Assembly (NCBI RefSeq): GCF_013402915.1
Contig: NC_050723.1
Span: 930,001 to 994,000, forward strand
Origin: Zygotorulaspora mrakii
Taxonomy: Eukaryota; Ascomycota; Saccharomycetes; Saccharomycetales; Saccharomycetaceae
Direction of reading: 5' to 3'
Length of the DNA stretch: 64,000 nt
Both the position numbers and the translations under genes were made by a program. Positions 19,450 through 32,318 of this stretch are shown piece after piece. The number at the start of each line of letters is the position of its first letter. The first letter of the stretch is position 1. The notes under the pieces were generated by a model. That model was given only the letters and a program-made list of their open reading frames with translations, made no database searches and was not told where the DNA came from.

Positions 19450-21078
19450 TTAGTAAGTAATATTCAAAATCTTTTTGAACATTTTATCGAACTCTTGAGC
19501 TTTAATTCGACCTTGTGAATACCTCATGCCTTGACCGATCAGAAACTTAAGAGAGTTTCTCCTTTTTCCGGATGCAATATCGCTAATCAATCTGTCGTCA
19601 TTGACTTGTGTGATTATATCCTGGCACAATTTTTGGAGATCGTTTGAGTCAATGGCTTTTATTGTTGCTAGATCATATTGCGATATTAGTTTTTCAAGAT
19701 TTAACTGTCCTTCTGATGAAAAGTTCTCTTTTTTAATCATTTCCAGTATATGAAAGAGGAGCAGTTTTCCACTTGCACTTGATATATCCCCTTTGTGGAT
19801 TAAAATCAGAAAATCTTTGAGTTTTTGAGGAGTCAAGACTTTTTTGGCTTCCAAGAGTGGTATTTTCAATTTATTCAGATCTCCCAGCAGCTCGTGAACA
19901 ATCCAATTTATAGGTAATTTTGGTTTCACTTTCCCAATTTTTTCTTTCAGTACTGCATTGTTATAGCTGTGGAAAGTGTCGAAATAATAATTTCGTAATT
20001 CTTCATGGGTGTAAAGCTCAACTTGACTATTACTACTGATTGTCAAAATTTTTGCATCTTTCAACGATAAGTTGTAGGGCTCGTGCGTTAACTTATTCAA
20101 AATTTCATCTGGGATTGGAGGCAACCTTTTTGCTATACTCTCTATGGCATCAGGAGAAAGAGAAATACTTGGTAGCTCGGGATCTGGCATGTATCTATAA
20201 TCGATCGTAGTCTCCTTACTTCTAAGTTTAACAGTGGATGATCCATTCCATCCTCTTGTTTCTGCTGAGCTTAAATGCTCCATGCCACCGCCATCTTTGA
20301 TAATTTTGACCTGCCTTTGATATTCGTATTTGATGGCGTTCATTATGGCACTCGTATTAGGTAGATTCTTTAACTCAACTCTTGCAAACTCATTGATGGA
20401 CATATTAACATCCACTCTCATTGCTCCTGTTTCTAGATCACCGGTTGATATATCCAAATGTCGAACTAAGTTCTGATATTTTTTAATAAAAGCTCTAATT
20501 TCCTTTAGATCACTAAAGTCCGGTTCAGTAACCATTTCTATTAGCGGCACATTCGACCTGTTAAGGTCAATAAGTGTTATTTTATCGACATCCTTGTATA
20601 AGGATTTCCCAGTATCCTGCTCGATTTGCAATTGGATAATGTTAATATTCTTGCTCTTGGTATCAATATCATCGATATCCTGCCATAAAGGCATTTGACC
20701 ATCGGATGCAAAAGGAGAAAAATGTTGAGTTATTTGGTATCCTAAGGGTTGATCACCATAAAAATAGTGCTTTCTGTCGAAATGTGAATTGAGATTGATC
20801 TTGCAATTGAGAGCTACTGACAATTTCAATCCTAAAAGGACAGCTTCATAGTTCAACTTAGGCTGGGTTCCCGGTAACGCTATATCAAAGTGCGATGTGA
20901 GTGAATTGGGAGATTTAGAAGAGTGAAATGGGTCGTTCGTTGAAAGGGAAAACAGCTTGTTCGCTGTGTTCAGTTGGGTATGAATTTCCAGCCCGCATTT
21001 AAGTTTATATTGAGGAAGAAGAGTGAACTTTGAAAGATAGGATGTCGCAGCACCATATCTTCTTTTAACTCGGAGCAT
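19450..21078 (-). CDS. PET112: Pet112, mitochondrial glutamyl-tRNA(Gln) amidotransferase subunit B
   Basis: Pet112 is the GatB subunit of the mitochondrial GatFAB amidotransferase, which converts Glu-tRNA(Gln) to Gln-tRNA(Gln) for mitochondrial translation. The 542-residue length equals yeast Pet112 (541). It has a basic N-terminal presequence (MLRVKRRYGAATSYLSKF), then GatB signatures: KCGLEIHTQLNTANKLFSLS, FDIALPGTQPKLN, HYFYGDQPLGYQITQ and DYRYMPDPELP. A C-terminal YqeY-like helical domain ends with RNSLKFLIGQGMRYSQGR. It is convergent with the YBL081W-like gene, as in the YBL081W-YBL080C order, which anchors this block. Confidence 0.95.
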   Translation of the reverse strand: MLRVKRRYGAATSYLSKFTLLPQYKLKCGLEIHTQLNTANKLFSLSTNDPFHSSKSPNSLTSHFDIALPGTQPKLNYEAVLLGLKLSVALNCKINLNSHFDRKHYFYGDQPLGYQITQHFSPFASDGQMPLWQDIDDIDTKSKNINIIQLQIEQDTGKSLYKDVDKITLIDLNRSNVPLIEMVTEPDFSDLKEIRAFIKKYQNLVRHLDISTGDLETGAMRVDVNMSINEFARVELKNLPNTSAIMNAIKYEYQRQVKIIKDGGGMEHLSSAETRGWNGSSTVKLRSKETTIDYRYMPDPELPSISLSPDAIESIAKRLPPIPDEILNKLTHEPYNLSLKDAKILTISSNSQVELYTHEELRNYYFDTFHSYNNAVLKEKIGKVKPKLPINWIVHELLGDLNKLKIPLLEAKKVLTPQKLKDFLILIHKGDISSASGKLLLFHILEMIKKENFSSEGQLNLEKLISQYDLATIKAIDSNDLQKLCQDIITQVNDDRLISDIASGKRRNSLKFLIGQGMRYSQGRIKAQEFDKMFKKILNITY

Positions 21079-21659
21079 AGAGACAACAGTTATCTTGCGT
21101 CTTGGGAAAATTTGAGCGTACGCATTTGTGTTTTTTCATCAATAAAATAGCCCTACTTGAAAGGTCCGAAACTTGAAATGTCTCAGTTTTTCACTATAAA
21201 GTATGAGTTTGAAAAATAATAAAAAAAGTCAACTCTATATATTCGGTGGTTTCCTATTTTTTTTTCAGTAAAACTGAAATACTTCTATTCTCAATGACTT
21301 ATCTTTATTCACCACGGACCATTAATAATTACACAATTATTGAAACAATGGGCCTAAAGATAAAGTTAAAGAGAAAATTGAGGAGCCCTTTATCTTCATA
21401 TTTAATACTGATATTGAATTTACAATTTAAGTCCTTGAAGGGATGTATATCTCATGACTTTGAAAACATTTTTCTTTACCTTTTTACAGCTTTTTTTGTT
21501 TTGTAGAGAGTTAGTGACGTTCAACAAAGAACATCTTGAAAGCACCACAAAATAAAATAAAAAAATAAAATAAAATTTTCGGGGGCATCTCCTTTTCACA
21601 TTACAATGAAGATTTTGTGATTGTAAATTCTGTAAATAACCAACTATAAATTATAAACT
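21079..21659 (-). promoter_or_regulatory. PET112 promoter / MCM3 3' region, block junction
   Basis: 581 very AT-rich bases containing a tandem AAAATA tract near 21548-21580. This gap separates the YBL/YER-derived gene block from the YEL-derived block. No gene is supported. Confidence 0.35.
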
Positions 21660-24644
<2,985 letters not shown>

Positions 24645-24703
24645 TCAATAATATTTTATGTTTTTTTCCTTCCAATGGTGTTCGAAAATGAAAACCTCTT
24701 TGT

Positions 24704-24719
24704 ACTCCTAAAAGGGAAA
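24704..24719 (-). promoter_or_regulatory. Early cell cycle box (Mcm1 site) upstream of MCM3
   Basis: On the minus strand the sequence reads TTTCCCTTTTAGGAGT, against the ECB consensus TTWCCCNNNNAGGAAA; only the last two specified bases differ. ECBs drive M/G1 expression of MCM genes, CDC6, CLN3 and SWI4 in S. cerevisiae. Confidence 0.65.
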
Positions 24720-24769
24720 GATAATTGACGTGTCTGATAAAAAGGGAGAATACAAAAAAATATCAATTT

Positions 24770-24851
24770 CGACAACTGCAGGACTCGAACCTGCGCGGGC
24801 AGAGCCCAAAAGATTTCTAATCTTTCGCCTTAACCACTCGGCCAAGTTGCC
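24770..24851 (-). tRNA. tRNA-Ser (anticodon AGA)
   Basis: Read on the minus strand, the gene starts GGCAACTTGGCCGAGTGG (A box) and has an anticodon stem-loop AAAGA-TTAGAAA-TCTTT with anticodon AGA. A long class-II variable arm (TTGGGCTCTGCCCGCG) follows, then the B box GGTTCGAGTCC and the closing strand of the acceptor stem. It is 82 nucleotides with no intron. It decodes UCU (and UCC by inosine). Confidence 0.97.
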
Positions 24852-25199
24852 ATCTTAATAAGATATTCAAAACGGCTGGAGAGCGACCCACACAGATAAG
24901 AAAGGGTCAAGTGGTGATCCCCTGCGCTCCATCTAATCTAATCTATGTGCATAGATATACTCGATACACTTCGTCTTGAAACGGGTTCCCTCACTGGCAT
25001 ACCAGATCGCTCAACATACAGGTAATGGAATTGTTAAAAGCTTTAATTATATATTATATAAATAAAATATAATATAAGTATATATATATTTAAATGTTAC
25101 CAAAAAGGATAGGATAAGAAGCACTAAGTTTACAAGCAGGAAAAATCACGGGTCGACGTAAATTCCAATTTTTCTTTCACGTCCAATTTCAAATCAGGA
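24852..25199. other. tRNA-Ser 5' flank and HYP2 3' region
   Basis: 348 bases holding an AT/TA-rich block (25047-25095) that probably serves as the HYP2 3' end. I looked for LTR fragments, which often lie next to yeast tRNA genes, and saw none. Confidence 0.35.
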
Positions 25200-25673
25200 T
25201 TAATCGGTTTTTGGAGCTTCTTTGAAAGAAATAGCAGCTTCTTCACCCATAGCGGCAATGATAGTGACATTCAAGTCCTTGCCTTCGTCGAAGTTGGATT
25301 GAATGCCCTCACCCAATTCACCATCTGGAGCTCTGACGTCATCCTTGGTTTCACCGTCCATGGTCATCAAGGACAAGTATCCGTCGTCGATGTCCAACAA
25401 CTGGTACTCGGTTCTCTTGACGAATGGCACTTCCATGTTGTGGGTGGAGGGAGACAAGTCTTCCAACTTCTTACCGGTGAAGATATCGATAGCGACCAAG
25501 TGCACTTTGGCGTGACCGTGCTTACCGGTCTTGGAGGTGGACATATCAACGATCTTACATGGCCTGTTCTTGATGACGACGAAACCGTTCTTTCTCAAGG
25601 CAGAACATTGCATTGGGTAGGTCAAGGAGGAACCGGCATCAGCGGTTTCGAAAGTGTGTTCTTCTTCAGCCAT
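25200..25673 (-). CDS. HYP2: eIF5A (hypusine-containing translation factor)
   Basis: eIF5A helps the ribosome through polyproline and other stalling sequences and in termination. The 157-residue protein is nearly identical to yeast Hyp2/Anb1. The hypusine site is Lys51 in [16 protein letters not shown]. The SH3-like N-terminal domain and OB-fold C-terminal domain (from about residue 85) are complete. Codon use is strongly biased, typical of a very highly expressed gene. S. cerevisiae has two copies (HYP2 YEL034W, ANB1 YJR047C); this single copy between MCM3 and ANP1 fits a pre-duplication order. The promoter holds a TATAAAA-type box near 25817 and a long T/TTTCG-rich tract. Confidence 0.97.
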   Translation of the reverse strand: MAEEEHTFETADAGSSLTYPMQCSALRKNGFVVIKNRPCKIVDMSTSKTGKHGHAKVHLVAIDIFTGKKLEDLSPSTHNMEVPFVKRTEYQLLDIDDGYLSLMTMDGETKDDVRAPDGELGEGIQSNFDEGKDLNVTIIAAMGEEAAISFKEAPKTD

Positions 25674-26749
25674 TGTGATTGTGTAACGTGTTCTATATGA
25701 AGTGGTAATACCTGAGTATATGAGAGACCCTGTAAGAGAGAAATCAAGTGCCAGAACTCTATGTAGAACAAATATCAGGTAGAAAAAGAGAAAATTTTCG
25801 GCGCGGTAAGTGGTAAATTATATAAAAAGTTCCAATGGACGGAAAAGGGCTCGTCTCGTCGACGACCGCTACGAAAAAAAAAAAAAACCAGAAAAAAATT
25901 TGTCCTTTCGTTTCGCTTCGTTTCGTTTTTTTCGTTTTTTTTTGTTTTTTTTAGTTTTTTTGTCCTGACGCGGCAAGGCGGACGCCCGGACAAATTGTAC
26001 AACGCGGCCAGAGGACCAGGCAGGACAGAGAGCAGAGCGGCCTGTCCGAACTGGCATTGTCGGGTTGTGTCCTGTTGCGTAGCAGCAAGACTGAACGTTT
26101 CCGATAAAAGCATGCTGTGGTGCGTGGGCGCTGTCAGCCTTCCCTGGACTGGCTTGTGGCCGATACGACGAGCGAGCGCTCTTGGTGGCCCCCCCTGCTG
26201 GGCGTGCGAAGCGAGGAGGGTGATCTCGGAACATTGGGCTCGATATTTTGCTCGTGCGAAACAGCATGGGAACGGGAAGCGTTTCAGAAACAGTTGAGAA
26301 CCCTGTCAAGAAGCTTGCCCGTGGAGCGTGACCACGTACGAAGTGAGGTCTCGGCCGAGGGCAGATCACAGAACGGCGTGATCCGTAGGTCTCGCCGGAC
26401 AGCGGTGTCTTTTTGGCGGAAAGGGCTCCTGGACGCGTCTGTCCGGAGGAGCCGTAGAACACGATATATGTGATTTTGGCGTGGTTTGTTGTTATTCCTG
26501 CCTGTCGTAGGAGGTGGGCTGGGAATTGATACTAGAAACATGGCGGTGATCTTTGGAAAAAAATGCTATATTGGAGGAAGTGAAACCGCATATTCACTGT
26601 TCGCAAGTATAAGGAGAGGTCGTGGTGCTGCATGGGATAACTGTGACACACGCACGCACACGTATACAGGACACATAAGGAGAGAGACGTAAAGAGACAG
26701 AAAGAAAAGCGTGCAAGAGCCTGAGAGTCAGAGTGAGAGCACCGATAGG
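25674..26749. promoter_or_regulatory. HYP2/ANP1 divergent promoter with T-tract and GC-rich core
   Basis: 1,076 bases between divergent starts. On the HYP2 side there is a long T-rich tract with repeated TTTCG pentamers (about 25900-25965). The centre (about 25970-26460) is GC-rich and holds exact CCGGACA/TGTCCGG heptamers at 25986, 26395 and 26440, plus an ACGCGT at 26433. Long open frames in both strands here (for example 25869-26462) have no recognisable protein and are attributed to composition. Confidence 0.5.
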
Positions 26750-28138
26750 ATGAAATATAAGAATGGTTTTGACTACTCTTCACTGATTAGCATTGCTGGT
26801 TCAATTCTAGCAGTTGTACTATTTTTAAGAATACTGGTGTCTGTGGGGGTCGGGAGTGGTGTTCGATGGGGCGCGGCGGGGGCGCTGCCGTTTTTGAAGC
26901 CTTTTGCGCCCAAGTTCAAAGGTGTTCCGGACGTGGAGTTCTACGACTTGCGAAACTACCAGGGCGACAAAGACGGGTGGCAGAGACAGAATCGGATTTT
27001 GTTTTGCGTGCCACTGAGAGATGCTTCGGAGCATCTACCGCGCTTTTTCAAGCATCTGTCCCAAATGACGTACCCACACAACCTGATTGATCTTTCGTTC
27101 CTTGTCAGTGACTCTTCTGATGATACTATGGAGGTCTTGTTGACGAATTTGCACAACCTACAGTCGCACAAGGACAAGTTCAAACGATTTGGTAATATTG
27201 AGATTTTCGAAAAGGACTTTGGTCAAGCTATCGGCCAGTCATTTTCTGATAGACATGGATTTGAGGCTCAAGGGCCAAGAAGAAAACTAATGGCAAGAGC
27301 GCGAAACTGGCTTGGCTCAGTGGCTTTGAAGCCTTATCATTCCTGGGTCTACTGGAGAGATGTTGATGTTGAGCTGGCGCCCGAATCAATCATGGAAGAT
27401 CTAATGCATCACGATAAAGATGTCATCGTTCCAAACGTCTGGAGGCCATTGCCGGATTGGCTCGGTAACATTCAACCGTACGATTTGAACTCATGGAAGG
27501 AAAGTGAAGCGGGTATTCAGCTGGCGAGCTCTTTGAACGATGATGCTGTCATCGTTGAAGGGTACCCCGAATATGCTACCTGGAGAACTCATCTTGCATA
27601 TATGAGAGACCCAGGTGGCAATCCGGAAGATGAAATGGAGCTAGATGGAATCGGTGGTGTGTCGATCTTGGCAAAGGCAAAAGTTTTCAGGACAGGCTCG
27701 CATTTTCCTGCCTTTTCTTTTGAAAAGCATGCGGAAACTGAGGCGTTCGGTAAACTGTCAAGAAGAATGAATTATAACGTTGTTGGCCTTCCTCATTATG
27801 TGATTTGGCATATTTACGAACCATCAACAGAGGATTTAAAACATATGGCGTGGATGGCAGAAGAGGAAAGGCGTAAATTGGAAGAGAAGAGACTAAGGGA
27901 ATTCTACGACTTGATTTGGGAAACGGGCTTCGAAGATATAAGGATGGATTGGTCAAACGAAAGGCAAGCAATTCTGAAAAATTTGGATCACGATGCTGCA
28001 AGTGATAGGAGGATCGAAGTTGATTGGTCAGACCCTGATGCCGCAACGAATGAAGACGGTGATACACAAGATGGTGAAAATAAAGATGATTCAAGTACAC
28101 CAGAAGAGATTCCATTGGATTTCGATCCCGACAATTAA
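26750..28138 (+). CDS. ANP1: Anp1, subunit of Golgi mannan polymerase II
   Basis: Anp1 is a GT62 family type II membrane protein in the M-Pol II complex, which extends the alpha-1,6 mannan backbone in the cis-Golgi. From the ATG at 26750 the protein is 462 residues (yeast 500). A short cytosolic tail precedes a transmembrane anchor (about residues 10-30: ISIAGSILAVVLFLRILVSV). The catalytic domain has the DXD-type motif in YWRDVDVELAPES and family blocks NRILFCVPLRDA, LVSDSSDDTME and FPAFSFEKHAETEAFGKLSR. The C terminus is acidic. The frame is open 13 codons upstream from a GTG, which is not a normal start. ANP1 is YEL036C, next to HYP2 (YEL034W). Confidence 0.95.
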   Translation: MKYKNGFDYSSLISIAGSILAVVLFLRILVSVGVGSGVRWGAAGALPFLKPFAPKFKGVPDVEFYDLRNYQGDKDGWQRQNRILFCVPLRDASEHLPRFFKHLSQMTYPHNLIDLSFLVSDSSDDTMEVLLTNLHNLQSHKDKFKRFGNIEIFEKDFGQAIGQSFSDRHGFEAQGPRRKLMARARNWLGSVALKPYHSWVYWRDVDVELAPESIMEDLMHHDKDVIVPNVWRPLPDWLGNIQPYDLNSWKESEAGIQLASSLNDDAVIVEGYPEYATWRTHLAYMRDPGGNPEDEMELDGIGGVSILAKAKVFRTGSHFPAFSFEKHAETEAFGKLSRRMNYNVVGLPHYVIWHIYEPSTEDLKHMAWMAEEERRKLEEKRLREFYDLIWETGFEDIRMDWSNERQAILKNLDHDAASDRRIEVDWSDPDAATNEDGDTQDGENKDDSSTPEEIPLDFDPDN

Positions 28139-28610
28139 TTGCATCACCCGCACCCTCCTTTAGGTCCTTAATTTTTAATCTCTTGTCATCTTTTTGTAAG
28201 ACACATATAAATATCAGCAATTTATTAACCATTCATATAAAAGTTAATGCAACGTATGTTTAATTTGGAAACTAAAATTCTCTGCTTAATTGGGTTCCGA
28301 GGCGGTTGCCACAGGTAATCGCTATAGGGTCTTTCACGTTGCCAAGCATCTTCCAAAAAATTATTCTGAGTCATTTCCATTATCACACAGCAATATAAAA
28401 TTTGAAGTGGCTCTGTTTCTGCTGAGCGAAGTCTAGGTCTTCTTCGAAATATTATTAATGTGATTATTAAATCAGGCACCTAGCCGCGCCAGCCGCACGT
28501 CCAGAAATAAGTATCTCCGCTTATATAAAGAAATCATAGATAAAGGTTTGAAGCACTCTGAATTTAATACCACTCAAGATATAAGCAATATCATCCGTTA
28601 AGCAAAAACT
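28139..28610. promoter_or_regulatory. ANP1 to SRX1 intergenic region
   Basis: 472 bases. A TATATAAAG-type box near 28521 is a likely SRX1 TATA. I saw no exact Yap1 site (TTAGTAA/TTACTAA) although SRX1 is a Yap1/Skn7 target in S. cerevisiae. A small minus-strand open frame is listed separately. Confidence 0.4.
28225..28380 (-). CDS. Possible small protein (51 residues), uncertain
   Basis: From the internal ATG, the minus strand encodes MEMTQNNFLEDAWQRERPYS followed by DYLWQPPRNPIKQRIL and a less protein-like tail. The frame is open further upstream to 28479. The W/R/P/Y-rich first 35 residues look more like a real protein than the surrounding shadows, but I do not recognise it. It lies between ANP1 and SRX1 where S. 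cerevisiae has no counterpart that I know. Confidence 0.2.
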   Translation of the reverse strand: MEMTQNNFLEDAWQRERPYSDYLWQPPRNPIKQRILVSKLNIRCINFYMNG

Positions 28611-29030
28611 ATGTCAATTCAGACACGCTCCCTTGGGCAAATCAAAGAAGTACCATTATCACAAATAAGAAGACCTATAGCACCAGTACTTGACTATGCT
28701 AAGATTGATGCTATGGTCAACACAATGAATGGTGAACCTAGTGCAAGTAAAACATGTACACTAGAAGAAGCAAAAGAGTTAGATGGTAAATTACCGCCCA
28801 TAGACGTTATGGCGGTAAGAGAAAACGATCAAACGTATTATTTCGCATTTGGCGGCTGTCACAGGTTTCAGGCGTACGAACGCAAGGCCCTGGGGTCCAG
28901 CGACAACGATGCTTTGGTAAGATGCAAAGTTCTGCCAGCAACAAGAAAACAGCTTCAACTGTACGTGGGCGCAAGCGTAGACACCATGTTTGCCGCCGTT
29001 GATAAGGCGAACGCTGCGTCAAAAGACTGA
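28611..29030 (+). CDS. SRX1: Sulfiredoxin
   Basis: Srx1 is the ATP-dependent reductase that repairs hyperoxidised (sulfinic) cysteine in 2-Cys peroxiredoxins such as Tsa1. The ParB-like fold is shown by PLSQIRRPIAPVLDYAKIDA and the catalytic signature FAFGGCHRFQAY, with Cys83 (Cys84 in yeast) as the reactive residue. At 139 residues it is slightly longer than S. cerevisiae Srx1 (127), with a C-terminal extension after the VGASVDTM block. In S. cerevisiae SRX1 is YKL086W, far from ANP1 and RAD23, so its place here is not part of the shared block. It is followed by 2 kb without a clear gene. Confidence 0.95.
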   Translation: MSIQTRSLGQIKEVPLSQIRRPIAPVLDYAKIDAMVNTMNGEPSASKTCTLEEAKELDGKLPPIDVMAVRENDQTYYFAFGGCHRFQAYERKALGSSDNDALVRCKVLPATRKQLQLYVGASVDTMFAAVDKANAASKD

Positions 29031-30840
29031 TATCAAGCGTTTATGAATTGTCAACTGAGCCACAGAAATGATTCTATTCTCGATAAATCGCTGCTGACAG
29101 AATTGTTTATTGTACATCCGACAGCCCTACTTACTACTAGGACTGTTATACAAAGGACGCGATTACTTTTCAATAGGCGGGTTTGTCGTTCCATTTAGGG
29201 GCTTTGCATATAAGTAGTCCGAACTGGAGTAATCCATCTCCTCTACTGACTTCAGCAGTCACAAGTAAATAAACACGGACAAGGCCTCTGTGATACAACA
29301 CAGTTGCCTTGCAGGAATAGACTCTAGTTTGTAATTGATATTGCACCCTGTGGTTCCATTTAGTGGTAGAATTGGGTATTTGAGGTCTCAGACAAACGCC
29401 ATTATAGAAAGATCTAAATAGTTTAACCACAACTAAATCATTGTTAAGCACAAAAGAGATAGCTTCTATGGACTCTCCGGTGACGTGTGTGATATGAAAC
29501 CGACGTAGGGCAGCAGACGAGTACCGTGAGTTTTTGCTGCATACCGAACTCTGCATATATCGCAAGATGTAAACAGAGGTACGCTACTACATTGATACTT
29601 CTATCTTATTGTCGTCGACTTCGTGATCTCAAGTTCGTTGCCCGCAGCATCTCATTGATAAGATGATAGAAGTGAGACTGCTTAGAAAGGCAAGGTGCAA
29701 AATTCACTATACTAAGGAATAGATATGTACCCATAAGAAGCTGTACTCGCTTCGTCATCCATCAGTACTGATGTTCGCACCAATAAGCCAAACAGAGGAA
29801 CCGCCCGGTCGAAAATGTTACATCTCAAGATAAAATATGAGATAGCAGAACTTTTCCTGTAGACGATTTCCTCATAGTCTCGTTTTTCTGCCCGTACATC
29901 GTCTGCCTATTGCCATCTGACAGTTCAATGGGAGCCCTTGGCGAGGCTACCACTGGAGCTTGTCGGCTAGATAACTGGAACCCCTTTAGGCATAGACTGC
30001 AGCATAGTTTTCGCCAAAAAATCTGTCCACCTGAACCGCATTCTACAGCATGATTCAGTCGTGATAGTCCTATATTAGTTAACAAAGGCTTTTTTCACTC
30101 TGTCAGGCTAGGGTCTCACCAATGATTGCTACGATTTTTGAGTCCTTCAATGACTTCATTGTACCTTCCCAGATAGGAATAAGAATCAATTTTTATGCCT
30201 TATAACTTTCCGTTTGGCCATTGTGAGCTTTCAAGTCATATTATGGATTGTCTGTTTAAGGCTGATGGTAGTATATATCCATGTATTTCTCTATGCGTAC
30301 TCCATATGAAAAAATGGGTGACCAATAAGGTGGTTGATGATCTTCTTTTAATATATCGTAACTTGATGAAAACAAAATCAGGAGGGGTTTCTGACATTTG
30401 GTGTATCTAATTTTAATGGATCTTAAAAATATCGATATTTTTAAGATCCACTCAAAATAATAAAAAATAATAAAATTCAAATTATTAAATTTTTATCATC
30501 AATTGTCATGCTTTTGTCTATGATTACGTCTGGAAATTTGAAATTCATCGTATCATCTACACATCTTACTCTCTAATTATTTTCGAGGATTATTTTTCTT
30601 GTATAATTAGATAAATAATACAAGTTTGTTTGACTATAAATTAACACTTCTGCAGCATTGGCAATAGGGGAAACATATGTCAATGTTATTACATGTATTT
30701 GAAATTAATTATTAGTAGATAACATAACCTGTATTTTTTTCGTCATTATTATTTGTTATATCTTCTAATATTGAATGAACCTCTTCTACATCATGTCTTA
30801 TATTTCAACTTCTTTATAACCTTTTTTGATATTTTTAATG
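29031..30840. other. Long gene-poor interval between SRX1 and RAD23
   Basis: About 1.8 kb with no convincing gene. The left part (29.1-30.1 kb) is of medium G+C and has a 130-codon minus-strand open frame (29170-29565) lacking a clear ATG start. The right part (30.2-30.85 kb) is AT-rich and contains a perfect 34-base palindrome. An inverted pair ACTTCTATC/GATAGAAGT lies near 29599 and 29665. No tRNA, LTR ends or centromere elements were found. Confidence 0.5.
30417..30450. repeat. Perfect 34-base palindrome
   Basis: The arm TGGATCTTAAAAATATC is followed directly by its exact reverse complement with no spacer. It sits in AT-rich non-coding DNA. It could form a cruciform or hairpin, act as a bidirectional terminator, or be a protein-binding site; nothing nearby decides this. 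Confidence 0.95.
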
Positions 30841-30880
30841 TATTAAATTTTTTTTTCCAAGCGGATTTGCTCCCCGAAAT

Positions 30881-30927
30881 GGTGGCAAAAAACCAGAATA
30901 GCTCTGGCTCCCAGCGATGGTGGCAAA
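30881..30927 (+). promoter_or_regulatory. Two Rpn4 (PACE) sites upstream of RAD23
   Basis: Exact GGTGGCAAA nonamers at 30881-30889 and 30919-30927, 97-143 bases before the RAD23 ATG and in the same orientation. This is the proteasome-associated control element bound by Rpn4. Confidence 0.88.
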
Positions 30928-31023
30928 ATCAAAAAATTGATTAAAATTATCGAGAAAACAGTATTTCGTAAGGTGCTCTCGTTTCGAAATTGATCGATTG
31001 CTAGCAACCGAGGTTCAGATATT

Positions 31024-32253
31024 ATGGTGACAATTACATTCAAGGATTTCAAGAAAGAAAAGGTCTCGTTGACGTTAGAGCTTTCCAGTACAGTCTTAGA
31101 TGCTAAGACGCAACTTGCACAACAAAAAGACTGTGAGGATAATCAAATTAAGTTGATCTATTCAGGCAAAGTACTTCAAGATGGTAAGTCTCTGCAAGAG
31201 TCTGGTCTCAAAGATGGCGACCAAGTTATTTTTATGATTTCTAAGAAAAAATCAACGACCACAAGAGTGGTCGAGCCTGTGAAGGTAAATGAATCAGAGT
31301 CAGCACAACCATCGGCACCAGCAGCCGAAGGTGAAGCGCCTGCTAGAACGGAGACTGCTACCGTTCCTCAGGCCAATGATGCTACGCCTCCAGCCGCAGG
31401 GAGCGAGAACCCGATGGTATCGGATCCAGGATTTCTTGTGGGAGCAAAGCGTAATGAAACTGTGGAGAGAATAATGGAAATGGGTTACGAAAGAGACGAA
31501 GTTAACCGTGCCTTAAGGGCTGCATTCAACAATCCAGATAGAGCTGTAGAATACCTATTGATGGGTATTCCAGAAAATTTGCAAAGTCAGCAACAACCCA
31601 ACGCAGCAGCTGCAGCAGAGACCTCTACCGCAGTGCCAGAGGAAACCTCCAACCAGAATAATGCCCAAGGTGCTATTTCTGGGGCAGCTCAAGGGAATGA
31701 TGATAATGGTGCAGAAGACGATCTTTTCGCCCAGGCAGCAAATGCCAACGGTGACGCAACTGGAAGTGCCCTTGGTGCTGGAGCTGGGGCTGGATCCGGG
31801 ACTTCTGCGAGTGCCCCGGGATCGATCGGCTTAACAATGGAAGACTTATTAGCATTAAGACAAGTAGTTTCTGGTAACCCGGAGGCTTTGGCACCTCTGC
31901 TAGAAAATCTCAGCGCGAGATATCCTCAATTACGCGAACAGATCATGTCAAATCCTGAGGTGTTTGTCTCGATGCTCTTGGAAGCCGTTGGTGACAACTT
32001 GCAAGATGCAATGACCGGCTTTGAAGGCTCCGGAGACATAGAAAATTTGATCGGTGGAGAAACCGGCGAAGGCGAAATGGCCATCGAGGAAGATTCTGCG
32101 GTTCCTATAGAGATCACGGAAGCCGACGAACAAGCCATTTCTCGCTTGTGCGAGTTAGGCTTTGAGAGATCACTTGTAATACAGGTATACTTTGCATGCG
32201 GCAAAAACGAAGAAATTGCCGCTAACATGTTGTTCAATGACTATGCTGAATAA
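31024..32253 (+). CDS. RAD23: Rad23, ubiquitin shuttle and nucleotide-excision-repair factor
   Basis: Rad23 carries ubiquitinated proteins to the proteasome and, bound to Rad4, recognises UV damage. The 409-residue protein (yeast 398) has an N-terminal ubiquitin-like domain (1-77), UBA1 (about 145-185, [20 protein letters not shown]), the Rad4/XPC-binding domain (about 268-320, [20 protein letters not shown]) and UBA2 (about 364-406). Linkers are A/E/G/T-rich. The domain order distinguishes it from Dsk2, which lacks UBA1. RAD23 is YEL037C, between ANP1 and UTR4 as here. Two PACE sites suggest Rpn4 control. Its functional partner UFD2 is also in this window. Confidence 0.96.
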   Translation: MVTITFKDFKKEKVSLTLELSSTVLDAKTQLAQQKDCEDNQIKLIYSGKVLQDGKSLQESGLKDGDQVIFMISKKKSTTTRVVEPVKVNESESAQPSAPAAEGEAPARTETATVPQANDATPPAAGSENPMVSDPGFLVGAKRNETVERIMEMGYERDEVNRALRAAFNNPDRAVEYLLMGIPENLQSQQQPNAAAAAETSTAVPEETSNQNNAQGAISGAAQGNDDNGAEDDLFAQAANANGDATGSALGAGAGAGSGTSASAPGSIGLTMEDLLALRQVVSGNPEALAPLLENLSARYPQLREQIMSNPEVFVSMLLEAVGDNLQDAMTGFEGSGDIENLIGGETGEGEMAIEEDSAVPIEITEADEQAISRLCELGFERSLVIQVYFACGKNEEIAANMLFNDYAE

Positions 32254-32318
32254 AACCGAATCTGTACACTAATACTAATAATATACTAAAACGAAAAAAA
32301 ATACAATATAAACATCAA

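Noticed and set aside
24852..25199. LTR or Ty remnant beside the tRNA-Ser gene
   Set aside because: No TG...CA-bounded repeat or recognisable LTR sequence was found.
25869..26473. Long open frames on both strands between HYP2 and ANP1
   Set aside because: Low stop frequency due to G+C content; no recognisable domain, and the region is a divergent promoter.
29170..29565. 130-codon minus-strand open frame as a gene
   Set aside because: It lacks an ATG at its start and has no recognised similarity; kept only as part of the gap description.
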